This document shows, one piece after another, positions 9,721-22,107 of a DNA stretch of 64,000 bases (within the stretch, counting starts at the first letter, position 1; every line of letters starts with the position of its first letter). The notes beneath the pieces were generated by a model that was given only the letters and a program-made list of their open reading frames with translations, searched no databases and was not told the origin of the DNA. This stretch comes from Ctenosaura bakeri. Its lineage: Eukaryota > Chordata > Lepidosauria > Squamata > Iguanidae. Where the stretch lies: contig CAOLHI010000393.1 in NCBI GenBank assembly GCA_948474755.1, positions 1 to 64,000 of the forward strand. The letters run 5' to 3'. The translations under genes and the position numbers were made by a program.

Positions 9721-12604
9721 TACTGTGTAGTAGCTAATTGATTCCCCTCCCTAACCTTGAAGTAAGTGGCTGGTGACCTTCATATCACTTTGACAGTGAA
9801 TGCACTGTGGGTTATAGTCCATTCTTTAATGGAGCTAAAGGTGCTGAACAGTATTCTAAAGTAGGTTTAACACCTTGGATAGCTCCTTTAGAGTTTTAAG
9901 TAAAACCTGGAGAAGATTCACTAATCCACTGACATAGAAGCCACCAACAGCTACTGCAGCCTGTCTTGAATAATGATAAAGAAATTGAGAGAGTATGCTG
10001 TTTCCAGACTTGAATATCTGCAGCTTTATGGCTGGGTTTTGCACAGCTTTTCCTCACTGGGATTTAACACCAGAACATCAGCAACGATTATGGCGATAAT
10101 GGTACTAATGCTAATGCTCAGATGTTTCTGACCATGTACAAAATGCTTTTGTGTTGCCCTCTGGAAGTAGGAGAGAGAGCTTGGAGGACAAAGGATGTCA
10201 TTTTCAAGCAAATGTGTTCCAATCACTCTCTGTCTGTCTGTTTCCTAGATTGTAGTCTTTGCGGTTTGAATATTGGCACATGTCAAATTTATTTGCAAAA
10301 CTGAATTCCATCCTAGTTTAAACAGGCCAGTTATGTGGATAGTAATCAAAGGAACTGGAAAATGGCTCAGTGACATAATTCCTTCACCTGCTGTTGGGCA
10401 TGCAGATGGGCATGACATTTATCAAGCTAGATGACTCGATTGGACTTTGCTATGAAGTCTTGCATAGATTTGCAATGCAGGTCCCAGGTTCCTGAACATC
10501 TTGGTTAATCTTTAACATTATTCCAGTGCTAAATTTAGCTAGGATGGAGCAGGGGAGACAGAAAACTGACTGAAGCAACTCATATCCTCTCTGGGGAAAG
10601 ATAGAAACTAGGAAAAGTTACTTTTTGGATTGCAACTCCCACAGTCCTCTGGCTGGGAGATTCTGAGAGGTGCGGTTGAAAATGTACCTTTTCTAAGTTC
10701 TGGGAAGGATGCTTAGGATACAAGAGGCCTCCCTCATGTTTTGATCTTTCTCTTGCTGGCAGATCCTTTAGGCCAGTTATGGGCAAGTGTTGAGGGTTAG
10801 GGGGCTGCAACTAGTTTTGTTTTGCTCTAGAATGCTATATCATGCTCTTGGGGGGCATGAGGGAGGACTTGTCACATTTGGAGTCCTGTGGGCCATTTAA
10901 GCCTTAGAGACACCATTTTTAATAAGATGTGACCTTGGAAATGACCTGGAAGAACCACCTTCTGTTGGGAAAAAAAGACTCTAAAGGCTGAGAGGGCAAC
11001 AGTGGGACAAATCAGCCCCCTGCTCCATTTGAGGATATATATTTTTTGGAAAAAGATGGTGTGCTGAGTGGCATCAGGGGCCTCAAAATGTTCTTGCACA
11101 CTTCCCACACCCCTCCTTTTAGTGCAGCTGAGTGTGATACAGGCCCCATCCTAGTATCCAGTAAGGCTCTAGGAAGCTGTATTTTCATTTTAATTTGGGT
11201 CAGAATATTTAAGTACAGCTAGTCTTGATAGTACAAAGTATTTTTTTAAAAATGACCTGCATAGAATGTGAAAGTTGACCATGTTGAGCTGCAGTCTTTC
11301 CTCACTTACTGGGTGTGGCTTAGAACGAAACTGTACTTGCTATAGACTTTGGCACTGTTATCCCATTCTCTAGGTGTAAGGTTGCTGAGAAAGAAATCAT
11401 CTTACCACTTTATATCACATGGACTTCAATAATAGCAGACATTTTTACAACTTCTCAGAGGTACAGGATATTTCAGGACAATTTTTTGTGAACAGTTTCC
11501 TTGTGAGGAGAGATTATTGGTGACTTATGGTGGTGGCAGAGTGAGGGGGGCACATAAAGCAGAAGATTTTGAAAGGACAGTATTTTTTCCCCTTATTTAC
11601 TTTACTTGAGTTTTTTTGTTTTGTTTTTTGTTTTTACCACCAGAGATGGACAGAGGTCCTTGTGAAATTTTCTGCCAAATAACTTGGCTTGCTTTTGGTA
11701 CTTCACAGTTTGATTTAGATAGACAGTAAACTCTGCCTCAGTGAGTAAGATGTCTTGACCTGCCTCAGCTTTACTGCCCCATTCCTTTTTTGTATCTCTT
11801 TCCCCATGGCTGATACTGTTCCTGCCACTTTCTAAGCCCAACTTTGAACAGAAGGATCCTTGGTCCATCTCTGCTTCCTGCAGTTTTTTCCCCAGAGCAA
11901 TGTGTCTTAAGCTATCTGATGTGGAGGATCAGCAGATTCTTGCTCTTGCACTAGATGTGCCCTTTTGTGTAGTTTGCATTCTCACAGCAAGTTGGTGATG
12001 GACACAGTTGGGAGATACCATCATGGGCTATCCAGACAGCTGTCTCTTCACTCTAGTACTTGAGTGCAATTATGATAAAAAGCACACCAAAACAAACACC
12101 ACACCTATAGGGTTGAGTCTAGTCCTAAGATTCTAAATGTACTCTATAGGTAGAGTTTGGAAACATTACATTTTGGGGACAACAGCTTTTGGAATGCCCC
12201 AACCAGCATGATCTGCTAGTAGGTGGTCTAAAAAAGTAATCTTTCCTGCCTCTGGAAACAGGATATACGAATAACAGATAGCTTCATTTTAACTAGGAAA
12301 CCTCCAGACAAGGAAGATTCCAAAGAGCACCTTCTCCCAAAATATTTCCCATTACTCTGTTTGCTCCTTTAACTTTAAGGCATGGTAAATTAAGATTCTT
12401 TATGCCATAGATTAAATCAGTGCTGCTCAAAGTGGTGGTCCTTAGAAAGGTGCCACTCCTCAAGATATTGACTGCCAAGTCCTGGTGAGTTTCCAGGAAA
12501 GAAAGAAATCATTGTAGTCCAAAGGCACAAATATGATGTTGATCCCATATTTGGACTTCAGCATCCTTATAGCTTAGACTGGGGCTAATGAACCTTTGGC
12601 TTAC
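9721..12604. other. Intron 1 segment, mostly unassigned
   Basis: No exon found. Fragments of the ACTCCCA / GTAGTCC palindromic family appear near 10620-10670 and 12175-12235. The remainder looks unique. Confidence 0.35.
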
Positions 12605-12780
12605 TAGATGCTTGTTTTATTTTATTTCATTTGAATCCTGCATTTCTCCTGGGATTGAACCTAAAGTGGTTCACATGAAGTTAAGAACAAAGTAGAATAA
12701 ACACCTCTTTGATGTAAAAATTAAAAACCATTAAATGAACATTTCCATTAAAGAAGCATTAAAATGCAACAGTTTAGAAG
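12605..12780. mobile_element. Non-LTR retrotransposon 3' tail fragment (CR1/L2-like)
   Basis: Sequence resembling the common reptile LINE tail (TTTATTTCATTTGAATCCTG, CATTTCTCCTGGGATTGAA, AAAGTGGTTCACA, then A-rich AAT/AAA repeats). Fragment only; family assignment is tentative. Confidence 0.4.
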
Positions 12781-15159
12781 CACATGTTTTGCACTGTTGT
12801 TCACATAATCCCCAACCACTAGCCATGCTTGGTGGAGACACAGCTTGGAACTAATGAGTTGGAAGTAATGACAAGTAACTACAACAAGTTACTTTTGATA
12901 ACAAAGGTGCAACAAAGTCAGACTGCAAACACAAGAGGGAATGAAGTGACTTTATTTTTGGGACAGTTAACATGTCTAGTTACATTTAGTGTTGCTTTCA
13001 AAAGGCATTTTGACATGGATTGTTTTTATGACATTCTCCCATCGGTCCTAAGGTTCCCTCTTCAGAACAAACAAACAAAAGCAAGTTAAAAAGGATAGAT
13101 GCAATGCAGAAACATAAGTTAATTTTATAACAATGAAAGAACTACAGTAGATGCCTTTTAAAACACTGTAATGAGTAATAAGGACAAATTATTTTAAAGA
13201 ATTACCTCCCAAACTGTAAAAAGGATTAATGGGAGTTGTAGGCAAAATGCATCTGATTGACCAAAACCTCTCACCTTCTGTTTTAGATCCTTGGAGTGCA
13301 ATGTGTACCTAAATGCAATATAAAAGGGGCATACAGCAGCAAGCAGCAAGGTCATGGCTCTGTTCTATGGATGTTTGGGATCTGTAGTTTGTTGAGGTAC
13401 TTAGAATGCTCTGCTGTAATTCTGGAGTGGACCAGACAGAGCTCTCTACCTGCTTCTCTTTGTGTGTTTTGGTCCTCCATGGTCACTTCTCTGTGTTCTG
13501 TGTCCAATTTCAGTAGTGCTGTCTTCTTGTCAGCACGGTGCTCTCTCTGTAATAGTTTCTTCAGGCTGAATCTTCTGCTCCTCAGTTAATTGTCTGTGAA
13601 TCAAACATAGCTTATCCCCAGTGATGATTCAGTGTAAGGTCAAAAATAGCCTCAGTCTCACCTTGATAAAGTGGGTATTTTATCTCCCCTACCCCTGCTC
13701 CCTGCATTTTCAATTCATAGCTTAGATAACAAGGAAGCATCTTAGCCTTTAAAGCTGTGCCAGTTGCCTCTGCAGCAAACAGCATGTCCTTGGATCCTCT
13801 CTTCTGCTGCAAAACTATCAAAACTACCATATAGGTGCACTTCAGGTGTCTGTGCATACAAGGACAAAGCCTACGGTTGCTTGAGAAAGGCAGAAGTCTT
13901 TGACAACACTTCTGATCGTTTATCATACATGGTTATTTCTTGTTTTTTTAAATATTTTCTCAGGCACCATGGGAACTAAAAACTTGCAGGATTTTTAGTG
14001 GCTTACAATGATAATGATAAAGCTGAGGTCCACAGAGCTCTGCAATAACAGATATTGCAAGAAGAAACCAACTTCATTTTCCTTGTGGGGTTGTTGGTAG
14101 TTAACTGTAGCATTGATTCTCAAGCTTGAATCCTATGAAAAATTATACTAAATCTCCACCCCAGCCTGGGGCTCTCAGACTACAGTCGCTGTGGCTATAA
14201 AGAGCAGTTTTATGAGTTGACTCAGATTAGTGGATTGTTGAACCATGTACTGAAATTGTTGATAGTAGATATGAAATTCAGCACACCAAGGTGCTAGGCA
14301 GAAACTTTCCCAGCCATGCTGCCTTGGGTCTTCTAACTAGATATGCTAGGAGTAGAACATAAAAGTCTTTTGAGTAAAATGCACCTGGCTTCCAGAGACA
14401 GCTGGTGGAAGAGAAGTGGGAGAGCCATGCTTAAGTATTGCGTCAGCCTTCCACCGACCTGGTGACTTCCATATGTATTTGACTACAATGCCAAACCTGG
14501 CATGGCCAAGTCACTGATGGCCATACTGGCTGGGAATGTTGCGGCTTGAAGTTCAACATAGTTAAAGGGTGCAAGTTAAGGGGATCCTGCTCTCTCTTTT
14601 CTATTATAAGATTTGTGCATTTACACTGGGTCTTTCTATCACCACTGCACCTCTTAAAGTGGCTTACAAAAATCCAGAAGCACCATAAAAAGAACATTCA
14701 GCACTTTTGAGAGCGGCCTGTTTTGTGCTAGATTTCCCCCCATACCTTAGCAAATCCCATACATGTGTTCAGAGTTCAAAGAGTGATGTGAATGCACTGG
14801 TGGGAGGTGGATGCAACCAGCACCTGTTTTTTAATTGCAGTGTGGGCTGGGTGGATAGAGAAGAAGAGTTCCTCTCCTCTCAGCCTGTACAGAGTTGCTT
14901 TCCAAGCATCACAACGTAACGGCAGCCTGATCCAACACATTTTGAATTAGGAAGTGGCTGGGGCTTCTTCCTGGTCAAGATGCGCAGCTTGAGCAGAGCT
15001 TGGAAAAGTTCCTTTTGGAGAGATTACATCTCCCAGAATCTCCTAGCCAGCATGAGTGCTGGCTGAGGAATTCTAAATATTGTGATCCAAAAGAGGATCT
15101 TTACCTTGAGACCCAACAGCAATCTTTGTAGAAATTAGACTGTATTCAAAGGCATCTTT

Positions 15160-15740
15160 TCCACCACAAAGATTTGCCTGTTTGTCCCCACCCAAAGCTG
15201 CGGCCAGCCTGTCTTGTCCTTTGTCAAAGGGTAAGTATCCAACCCAGGGTTTCTGCATCTGAGACTCCTTGCCGTCAGCTCGTTAAATCCAGTCATCCTC
15301 GCTCCCAGCTTCCCACTCCAACCACTGGAGACACAACCTCCTTTTATGTCACTCTCAGCCTTAGGATATAATTATATGTCCTTTTTTCCCCTTCTCAAAC
15401 AGAAACGCAAGGCCTATAGGCTGTCGAGAGCTGGCTGAAATGTTTGCACAGGCCTGCCGTGCCTGGGAACAAAGTAACTCCCAGGATTTGTTTCCCTCCT
15501 GCCTTCCTTTATTGTTGCGCATTACTAATTGCAGGACCACCCCTGCCGCAGAGCATGGTTCCCCATTGTGCCAAGGATTTCCTTAATCCTCTCCTCTCCC
15601 TACCACCTCTGATACTGCCACTTGTACAAAATTCCCTCCCCTTGAAAACAGACCGGAATCACTTTGATCTGGGCTGGAGAGCCTGCACTGTGTTTGTGCC
15701 TATCTCTCTCCCTGCTAGAGTGGCGATTTCTTAGAATTCA
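15160..15740. other. Intron 1 segment free of recognised repeats
   Basis: About 580 bp without any repeat I recognise, unlike most of the intron. No coding frame is convincing. It could be tested for conservation as a regulatory element; I see no specific evidence of function. Confidence 0.25.
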
Positions 15741-15819
15741 CTGCTTCTTTTCCTCCCAGTGCTTTACAACTCACACGTCAAAAAAGAAGATGGCAGCTTC
15801 TCCTCATACAGGACCCTTT

Positions 15820-16477
15820 CACACTACACAATTATAGCACTCTTATGTCACTTGAATCCACTATTCCATCATGTGGAATTCTGAGATTGGTAGTTTTGTG
15901 GGGTAATTCTCTGCCAGAGAACTCTAGTGCCTCACCAAACTACAATCCCAAAATTCTATGGCAGAGGTGTCAAATTCAATTTCATCTTGGGCCGCATCAG
16001 CATTATGGTTGCCCTCAAAGGGCTGGTTGTATCTGTAAGACTATATAAATTATCTACTCTTTTATCATATTAAATAATTGCTTCTGCATTCGATTATTAC
16101 TGGTTTTTAAATTGTCTTCCCTCTGCATCAGTTTTTCTTTCCTTGGACATTCTGGGGCTATATGATCGTAGTTTATGGTCCCTATACCTTTGTAAAGTGA
16201 CATTGGTCAGTATATCCAAAGTGTGCCACTTTCTGCTTCCCAGGCCCTCTCTGTGCTACTTTCTGCTCCTCAGACTGCTCCCTCTTCAGAAGACCAGCAG
16301 CCAGGTGCCCGCAATGTGGGCATTGGGCTCGCCAGGCGGCGAGCAGCTGCAGAAGAGGTGCAACGGCCACATGAAATGGCCTGGCAGGCCGGATTTGGCC
16401 CACAGGCCTCGTGTTTGGCACATGTGTTCTATAGGGTGCAGTTGTAGCATAATCATAATGCTATAATTGTGTAGTGG
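15820..16477. mobile_element. Foldback MITE family A, split by a hAT insertion
   Basis: Left half at about 15820-15961 (CCCTTTCACACTACACAATT through CCAAAATTCTATGG). Right half at 16435-16477 (TGCAGTTGTAGCATAATCAT through AATTGTGTAGTGGGAT). The hAT element at 15962-16426 interrupts the right arm. Confidence 0.8.
15962..16426 (+). mobile_element. hAT-type element F, copy 2 (nested in a MITE)
   Basis: Starts CAGAGGTGTCAAATTCAATT and ends GTGTTTGGCACATGTG. It resembles copy 1 (4753-5474) through GCATCAGCATTATGGTTGC and TAAGACTATATAAAT. Flanked by TTCTATGG (15954-15961) and TTCTATAG (16427-16434), a 7/8 target duplication. 465 bp, no transposase. Confidence 0.87.
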
Positions 16478-17540
16478 GATAGGAGTTAATTCAAGAAGAG
16501 ATGAGCCACATTTTGCTGCTGGATCAGACTGAAGTTCCATCTAGACTACTACAGAAAGAATCCTCTTGGAGATCTTGTTCCCCTTTGATGTTTTCCCTGA
16601 CTAATGGGAGACACGCTGCCTCCAAGGTGCTGTTCCTAGTCACTGGCTCACCTTTCTTCCCTTAAGACTGTTCTGGCTTATGTTTATCCTCTACATAAGC
16701 GTCTATTCCTGATTTTACAAAATTCTTCTCTCTTTGCTTCTACCTGTGTCCTTTTCCTCGTTGCCCCTTCTTCTCCCAGTTTTCTCTGCATATTGTCTGC
16801 CAGAATTACAAGCTGAAAGAATCTTGGATTGCTCCACTGCTGAAACGCACCCATTTATGGCCCAAAATAATAATAAAAAAGAACCACCTATTTTTGTAAT
16901 GTTTCCTTCACCTATCATTGGCACCAGGCAAGTGGCTGCTTACACACCTACCTTACATCTCTCGCCAGCTCTCTTGCAAGCTTGTCATCCATCATTTACC
17001 TTTGCCTTTTCCCCCCAAGCTTCTATTTGTTTCTTTTGCCTTGTTGTTTACAGCTGTTCACAGGCTCCAGGGATCAGAAAGGCTACTTTTGGGGCCTGTA
17101 TCTCCCCAAATCCCCCATCCAGAATATAGCTTCTCAAAGTATCAGCCAGTTATAAACAGCACCTAGATTTATTTGATCCAGCACCCAATTTTTTTTATTT
17201 TCTTGCTAATGGAAGGTGTCATGTCATTACTTAAAATAAGCTGACACCAGACTTCTAAAACGGCACTGAATGCTTAATTTACCAGACTTATATTGCTGGA
17301 CATATAAATACCAAATGGAGATTTTGGATATTTTGCCACATCATAAGTCAGTTTTTGAATAAAATTCTCAGTTATATATAAGATAGTTCAAGTTATCAGA
17401 TTTCATTTAATCTGAAAATAATCATATTACAGTAGTCGTTTAATAATCTTGTTGGGTGCTATTCTTTTAGAAGTGTATGAATATTTGAGAAAATATTAAA
17501 ACGAGTTGCTGGCTAAGGAATTCTGCAAGTTGTAATGGTG
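16478..17540. other. Intron 1 segment, nothing recognised
   Basis: No exon, RNA gene or clear repeat. Pyrimidine-rich stretches occur near 16725-16790. Confidence 0.35.
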
Positions 17541-17722
17541 TCATAGGAGGCCAGGGTTCAAATGTCTGCTCAGCTGTGGAAACCCACTGGATGACCTGAA
17601 GGAAGTCACACTCTCTCAGCCTCAGAGCAAGGTAACAGCAAACCTCCTGTGAATAAACCTTGCCAGGAAGATCCTAGGATAGTATCACTGTACATCAGCC
17701 TGCAAGCACACGTAACAACTAT
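17541..17722 (+). mobile_element. tRNA/Bov-B SINE, 5' and 3' decayed
   Basis: Contains AGGCCAGGGTTCAAATGTCT, GGAAACCCACTGGATGACC and CACACTCTCTCAGCCTCAGA, ending in a decayed tail near CACGTAACAAC. Confidence 0.75.
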
Positions 17723-17965
17723 CAAATCCAAAAGGAAACTTTTCTGCTTGGCACCCTGACACAGCCTCCCCTTCTCCATTCATCAAGCTGCTTCCCTCCG
17801 TTCTTTCTTTCCAGTCCTTCCTGAACCACCTCAACCTGTACTTCAACTGCTACCCAACAGTCTTATCTCATTCTTGTGACTTATTTGCTCCTTTATGGCT
17901 GACTCACTCTCCTCCTTCTCTTTCTCCCATCTTTGTCTTGTCTGACAAGCTCACACTATATTGAA

Positions 17966-18073
17966 GCCATTTCCGCACTAGACTATTATAGTTCTATTAT
18001 TCCACTTTCAACATCCTATGGAATCCTGGGGTTTGCAGTTTAGGGAGGGGCCACAGTCTAGTGCAGAAATGGC
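17966..18073. mobile_element. Foldback MITE family A, internally deleted
   Basis: Left arm GCCATTTCCGCACTAGACTA through GTTTGCAGTTTAGGGAGGGG, then directly the outer right end CAGTCTAGTGCAGAAATGGC. Most of the right arm is deleted. Confidence 0.8.
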
Positions 18074-18125
18074 CTGAGATGTTTTGAAACAGCAGTCTAG
18101 TGTGGAAATGGCCTGAGATGTTTTG
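18054..18125 (+). repeat. 33-bp tandem-like duplication at a MITE end
   Basis: 18054-18086 and 18093-18125 are the same 33-bp unit (CAGTCTAGTG..GAAATGGCCT then GAGATGTTTTG) with two mismatches, separated by 6 bp. The unit combines the MITE terminus with 11-12 bp of flanking DNA, so the duplication happened after insertion. Confidence 0.9.
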
Positions 18126-19934
18126 TTGCCTGTAGTGAATGACAACATGGTACCACCTCACCATTTTGAGTATGAAAGGTGACTAGACCAGCAGCTGAAT
18201 TTTACTTCAGCATTAGTGTTGGGCTAGTGCCCTCCCTTGTTCCAAAGCAGAAGGTGAATGCAATGAGTTCAGAACATTCTAGGGGGGCTCTGACCTACAA
18301 CAGAGGGGAATTGCTGGGAAAAAGGCTGAGGAGGAATAGCTAGAGGAACTCTTGCTCCCCACGGTCTCACCCCTGAGGAGGTCAGCCCAGCAGTAGGGCT
18401 GGCTCTGCCTATGGAACTTTGAAAGACTGCATCACTTCTATGACTTGTACTGCACGAAGTTTAGGTGTACCTAATTTCAGCTGGAATAAAAGAGGGGTTC
18501 ATTTTTTTTTGTAGGGTTCTGCCCCTGACCATTTTTCAGCCATGATACTCTTTCTGTATTTCTCTTTAGGCCTGGAGCCAAATAAGGTGCTCAGCATTCA
18601 TATATGTTGGGGCTCTGTGCCCTGGGGGTAAGTTGGCAGCACATCATTCTTTGCAGTAAAGAGTGGCTCTGTGACACTTTCTTCATCTAATCCCTTCCTG
18701 TACAGCCACCGCCGTGGGAGCCATTTGGCTGGCTTTCCTCATTTCTGAGTCGTTTCTCCTGGCAGGACTGGCTGGCTGGCTGGGGCTGGGTGTCCTTCTG
18801 CAGTTAATCATACTGGACCTGCATTGCTGAGCTAAGGAGGCAGGCTCCATTGCCATCATCCCTTCCTGTGACTTGCGTGGTAGATTACCACGTCAGTCTT
18901 GCTGTTGCTTTTGTCAAAGTACCCCAACCCCTCTTTTCTGCTTCTCCCGTTTTCATCACATTTGGCCACATTGTTGATTCAGGCTGCTCCTTCTCCCACA
19001 TAGCACCTTTCTTCTCTGTTAGACTCCAGCTTCCATCCTCTGAAGTCATGCTGGTCAAAGGCTGAAGAACTTTGGAGGTGAAAGCAGCTTTGAGGATGAA
19101 AGACAGAGATGGGTCATTCCTTTTGCCATTTTGTCCTGGTTTCCATGTACCTCCAATGTTCTCAGTCACCACCTGGTGCTCTATATGACATTGTCAGATG
19201 ATGTTGCTCAGAAATCTGAATGTTACAGTGAAAATTAATTTAATTTAATTATTCAAAAATATACACATACTTTTATATTTCATACTGAGAAACTGGGACA
19301 GGAATGGGCTTCAGTATTGGTTTGTATGCCTGTGCAGAGCTGATATAATGGATTATCTAAAAGACTGAATTGTTACTTAAAATGGCCTAGTTAACACCTT
19401 GCTAATCATCATCTCTTAGTCTGAGTTTACTCATCTGTTGCCTGAATATAATATGCTGGCCTACTTGATAGGGCTGTTGTATGGATCAAACAGGTAATCC
19501 ATCCTAAGCACTCTCCATCACTCTATAGATAAGAGTGATTATGTATGCTTATTACTAATTTTGGCCTTTGTGTTTATTTATACAGAAAATTATAGCAGCA
19601 GGATAAAAGAGAGACTCTCTTGTTGTGACTCTCTTCAAGTTCCTGGTGGTTGAAATTTAAACTTCAAAACTGCTATAATTTAAAAGCCTGAGGACACCCT
19701 AACCCAAGTGACTCCTGGGAGCAAATGGATAGAAATATTTGGATACAGACTATAAAAGCATTTTTACCTAGGTTCTGATATTAGAGTGCCTAATGCATGT
19801 ATCCGATGCATCAAATAATAAAAGGTTCACATGCTGAACCTTCCATCAGAATATTCTTATCTGGCGGCAGATAAGGGAGTGGGACTCTCCTTTACGCATT
19901 CATGTGAGTAAAAAGTGGTGGCCTTTTATACCTA

Positions 19935-20160
19935 GGGGCCCATTCACATTACAGAATTATACTGCTATTATTCCTCTTTAATTGCCATGAGTCCATCCTG
20001 TGGAATCCTGGGGTTTGCAGTTTAGAGAGCAACATTTAGAATTTTCAGCCAGAGTTCTCCAGTGCCTCATCAAACTACAAAAGCCAGGATTCCATAGGAT
20101 GTAGCTATGACTGTTCAAGTGGAATAATAGTGTTTTAATTGTGTGGTATAAATGGGTCCC
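19935..20160. mobile_element. Foldback MITE family A
   Basis: Starts GGGCCCATTCACATTACAGA and ends GTGTGGTATAAATGGGTCCC, its near inverse. Inner arms carry GTCCATCCTGTGGAATCCTG and CCAGGATTCCATAGGATGTA. Confidence 0.85.
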
Positions 20161-20175
20161 ATGAACTGGAGTTTT

Positions 20176-20376
20176 AGGCCTTTCTGCAATACACTGTTAT
20201 ATTACCATTATTCCACTTTCAACATCCTATGGAATCCTGAAGTTTGCAGTTTAGGAGGCGCATTTACAATTCTCAGCCAGAGAGCTCTTTGGCCTCAGTA
20301 AACTACAAACCCTAGAATGCCACAGGATGTTGAACGTGGAATAAAAGCACTGTAACAGTGTAGTGCAGAAAGACCT
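20176..20376. mobile_element. Foldback MITE family A
   Basis: Starts AGGCCTTTCTGCAATACACT and ends AGTGTAGTGCAGAAAGACCT. It lies 15 bp after the preceding copy. Confidence 0.87.
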
Positions 20377-20446
20377 TTTGTCTAAACCATATCCTAAGAG
20401 CACTAAGGGCCAGACTAGTTTAACATTATATGAATGATACATGAAA

Positions 20447-20468
20447 TTCATTCATTCATTCATTCATA
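20447..20468 (+). repeat. (TTCA)n microsatellite and LINE-tail-like flank
   Basis: About five TTCA units, followed to about 20560 by TATCTACCTTTCTCCCATTA, GACCCAAGACAGTTTACAAT and an A-rich stretch. That flank resembles a reptile LINE 3' fragment. Confidence 0.6.
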
Positions 20469-20699
20469 TCTACCTTTCTCCCATTATGTGACCCAAGACA
20501 GTTTACAATATAAAACAGATTACAGTTAAAACAAGATAAAATACAAACTTAAAAAAACAATTATATTAAAAACATTAATTTTTTTTTTTTAAATAGTTAA
20601 AACATAACACTAACAAAAATACAGCCAGCCAAGTTAAAAGACCTTCAGCAATGGCTGGTTGAGAATTAAAGGCCTGGGTGAATATAGAACCATTAAATT

Positions 20700-20885
20700 G
20701 ACAGGGACTACAAAGGCCATCTACCACAACTACCTGCCATGCAGGAATACACTCAAACACTCTCAAAAGATGACCATCCAATCTTGGTTTAGAGACTTTC
20801 AGATATACTGCCCTGTAAGACAAGATGTTCCACTGCTGAACAGCCCTTACAGCCAAAATGTTCTTCCTAATGTTTAGGAAATATA
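20700..20885 (-). mobile_element. CR1 LINE 3' untranslated fragment
   Basis: Contains the CR1 3' signature seen from the opposite strand: GGCCATCTACCACAACTACC, TGCCATGCAGGAATACAC, GATGACCATCCAATCTTGGTTTA and TGTTCTTCCTAATGTTTAGG (as separate blocks). A 5'-truncated non-coding fragment. Confidence 0.65.
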
Positions 20886-21150
20886 AAGGACTTTGCCTGA
20901 TAACAGAAAGAGAATAGAGAGGGAGCCAACCGTGTTTCATGATGGAGGATATTCCGTAGCCTGGGAACAGCCTCCAAGAAGGCTTTTTCTTGTCACCAAA
21001 TGTGCCTGTTACAGCAGTGGGACCAAGTGAAAGCCCTCCCCAAGGATCTTAAAACTTGGACAGACTAGTGTCAGGAAATACAGTTTTTCAGATAATCTGG
21101 ACTCAAGCCATACAGGATTTTATAGTTCATAAGAATTGTCTCCCAACTTG
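20886..21150. mobile_element. Non-LTR retroelement relic, family uncertain
   Basis: Motifs such as CCAAGAAGGCTTTTTCTTGT, TGGGACCAAGTGAAAGCCCT and GGATTTTATAGTTCATAA resemble a common amniote LINE-derived untranslated region. No coding potential remains. Confidence 0.4.
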
Positions 21151-22103
21151 CAATTACTTTAATGCCCTTTAATGATCAAAAAGTGGTAGACAAAGGGGAT
21201 ACTTGACCTTTTCCCAAGGGACGTATCACTGGCTAAGCCAGTAGAAGCAGCCCTTCCTTCAGTCTTATAAAAAGGAATATCAAAATTGTCTGCAAAACCA
21301 TAGTTTTGACAGTGTTTGTCAGGGACAGTTAACTGGCCAAGCCAGGAGTGTCCCTGGTACATAAGACCATTGGCAGGTATAGATTTTGAGCCTGAGGCTC
21401 TTCAATTGTATTCCCTCCCTACTGGGGTTTGCAAAGGAGGCACATCCAATGGGATTTATTGCATAATCGTCTCAGATTGTACAGGAAAGCACTCAAAGTA
21501 TTATGCTAGCTTTGCCTGTCATTTAGAACAAACATGGAAACTCCCAGATGAGCTTCCCAAAAGCAAAGGGTTTTTATCAAAGGCCTGGCTGAGTTCCAGG
21601 GGCACTGTGAGGCAGACTCAAATGGGCATGCCTAATTGGAAAAGCGAAACTGCCTTGCTTTGAGCATGGGTCCCTCCCTGTGGAGATGGTGCCCAAAGGC
21701 AGAAGAAGGCAGGGCTCTATTCTGTCTCTTTAGGCCTTGGAAAAGGCAGAGCACTGAAGGAGAGGTACCTTGCCTTGTAAATTGCATCTGCTGGCTGTGG
21801 GATTTGGGGAGCGGTAGTCCAAAAGAGGAGCTTTCTCAGAACTCTGCATCTGGAGAAACCTGGTTAGCCAAGCTTCTCCACTTACATGTGATGAGGTGGG
21901 TAGCATCACTCATTAGATTCACTAGTTTAGGATGAGGTTTCTGGGCAATAACCTGAGATGTAGAGAAGGCTCTCAGTGATAACATTAAGCAGTATGCCTT
22001 AAGTGTCAACCAAAATTACTCACAGCTTGTCATTCAAACACACACACACATTTTCCTGTCTGTGAATTAAAATTTCCCTAAAAGGCTTGTTCTCAGATCA
22101 GTG
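21151..22103. other. Intron 1 segment, nothing recognised
   Basis: No exon or RNA gene. A short (CA)n run is at about 22038-22050. Short open frames here have no recognisable content. Confidence 0.35.
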
Positions 22104-22107
22104 GTAT

